6,036 bases of DNA. Origin: Halobacteriales archaeon (lineage in GTDB: Archaea > Halobacteriota > Halobacteria > Halobacteriales > SKSH01). The translations under genes and the position numbers were made by a program. This document shows positions 5,589 through 6,036 of this stretch, piece after piece. Each line of letters opens with the position of its first letter. Within the stretch, counting starts at the first letter, position 1. The DNA is taken from NCBI GenBank assembly GCA_007118075.1, contig SKSH01000111.1, positions 1 to 6,036 on the forward strand, in the 5' to 3' direction. The notes beneath the pieces were generated by a model. That model was given only the letters and a program-made list of their open reading frames with translations, ran no database searches and was not told where the DNA came from.

Positions 5589-5607
5589 TGTTAAGCCGCT
5601 TTCGGCT
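5589..5607 (-). promoter_or_regulatory. Promoter of the membrane regulator with inverted repeat beside the TATA element
   Basis: On the minus strand CTTAACA (about 5589-5595) lies 24-29 bases before the GTG start and serves as the TATA candidate. Just upstream and touching it, 5594-5607 is a perfect inverted repeat (AGCCG-CTTT-CGGCT on the plus strand). It covers the place of the transcription factor B recognition element. A protein bound there could block promoter recognition, which would fit autoregulation by the winged-helix domain. Both assignments are by position. Confidence 0.45.
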
Positions 5608-5644
5608 GTGATTAATGGGCATGATACTTTCAAAGACACATCAT

Positions 5645-5694
5645 CCTGAACGATTAATTCGACCGACGTGCAAACGGCTGTGAAACGGTTCAGG
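5645..5694. repeat. Inverted repeat in the divergent region before the recombinase
   Basis: CCTGAAC at 5645-5651 and GTTCAGG at 5688-5694 are a perfect 7-base inverted pair separated by 36 bases. They lie in the 269-base gap between the membrane regulator (start 5566) and the recombinase (start 5836). The gap also holds TATA-like stretches (ATTAAT near 5654, CTATAAT near 5694-5700). An imperfect direct repeat is present as well: GTGAGAAGCGCAT at 5730-5742 and GTGAGACGCAT at 5762-5772. Nothing here codes convincingly for protein. Confidence 0.3.
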
Positions 5695-5835
5695 CTATAA
5701 TGTGCATCATGAACCACCTTCCTATCCGTGTGAGAAGCGCATGGGTTCGGGCGGGTATGGGGTGAGACGCATAAGGTTACCAAGCCCCTCGATTTCGCGG
5801 AGTACAGACCGTCTATAGGTGTTCCATGAGACACT

Positions 5836-6036
5836 ATGACACATCCAAATCGCGGGCTCGAACCGATAGAACCGCGCGAGGCAGTCGAACTATTCCTCCA
5901 GCACGAGGAGCCAGAGGTATCGGAGTGGACAATCAAGAATCACCGATATCGATTGAAGTTCTTCCTTCAATGGTGTGATGATAACGAGGTTACCAACCTG
6001 AATGAGTTGACCGGGCGCGACCTTCAACAGTACAGG
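5836..6036 (+). CDS. Tyrosine recombinase/integrase, N-terminal part (cut by right window edge)
   Basis: Sixty-seven residues are visible, and the frame is open at the window end. They form a SAM-like (core-binding) N-terminal domain of the phage-integrase or XerC/D type. After a short acidic lead, a helix at about 14-22 is followed by the typical pattern WTIKNHRYRLKFFLQWC (31-47) and then the LNELTGRDLQQYR motif (55-67). This closely fits haloarchaeal tyrosine-type recombinases. The catalytic Arg, His and Tyr residues lie in the missing C-terminal part, so activity cannot be judged. The ATG at 5836 is the only start, since an in-frame TGA lies at 5827-5829. A TATAG at 5813-5818 is too close for a standard TATA box, and CGCATAAG near 5769 is an alternative. 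The gene may mark the start of an integrated element to the right, or be a resident recombinase. Confidence 0.85.
   Translation, partial: MTHPNRGLEPIEPREAVELFLQHEEPEVSEWTIKNHRYRLKFFLQWCDDNEVTNLNELTGRDLQQYR

Noticed and set aside
5454..5936. A 160-codon minus-strand frame across the gap before the recombinase
   Set aside because: It overlaps the start of the membrane regulator and the recombinase. Its Ser/Arg/His-rich translation lacks domains and acidic character.
1..6036. CRISPR array, insertion sequence or known defence operon
   Set aside because: No regularly spaced repeats, transposase motifs with terminal inverted repeats, or defence-type domains were seen on either strand.

Overview
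The window reads as chromosomal DNA of a halophilic archaeon (class Halobacteria). The visible proteins are strongly acidic, and start codons sit about 25-30 bases after TATA-like elements, as expected for leaderless transcripts. The phenylalanine tRNA gene has no encoded CCA. Two genes resemble families I know mainly from haloarchaea: a two-zinc-ribbon winged-helix regulator, and an exported protein paired with a membrane-anchored winged-helix protein. By eye the base composition is only a little above half GC, which is low for many haloarchaea. I do not assign a genus.

Layout. (1) Positions 1-793, minus strand: the N-terminal 264 codons of a major facilitator superfamily (MFS) transporter, cut by the window edge. 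(2) Positions 794-1033: an AT-rich divergent promoter region with two inverted repeats and short direct repeats. (3) Positions 1034-1927, plus strand: an ArsR-like winged-helix regulator with two C-terminal zinc ribbons, followed by a hairpin and T-tract. (4) Positions 2127-2200, minus strand: tRNA-Phe(GAA). (5) Positions 2462-2812, plus strand: a small cupin with a likely leaderless GTG start; its stop codon may be a recent nonsense mutation. (6) Positions 2949-3389, plus strand: a DCC-family (DUF393) protein with a CxxC motif. (7) Positions 3450-4442, minus strand: an exported acidic protein with ten N-glycosylation sequons, helical segments and a Gly/Pro-rich tail. (8) Positions 4568-5566, minus strand: a signal-anchored protein with an extracytoplasmic domain, one membrane span and a cytoplasmic winged helix. 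(9) Positions 5836-6036, plus strand: the N-terminal 67 residues of a tyrosine recombinase, cut by the window edge.

How the genes may work together. The transporter and the winged-helix regulator share one divergent promoter region, so the regulator may control itself and the transporter. The membrane-anchored winged-helix protein and the exported sequon-rich protein lie in tandem. They are plausibly a one-component envelope-sensing pair: one protein senses outside and binds DNA inside, and the other works on the cell surface. The second gene also appears to have its own promoter after a two-hairpin spacer. Cupin and DCC genes are co-directional, but no shared pathway can be read from the sequence. 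The recombinase suggests a mobile element may begin at the right edge.

I see no clear defence system, CRISPR array or insertion sequence. The most interesting material is the membrane regulator and exported glycoprotein pair, the structured spacer between them, and the interrupted C-terminus of the cupin.
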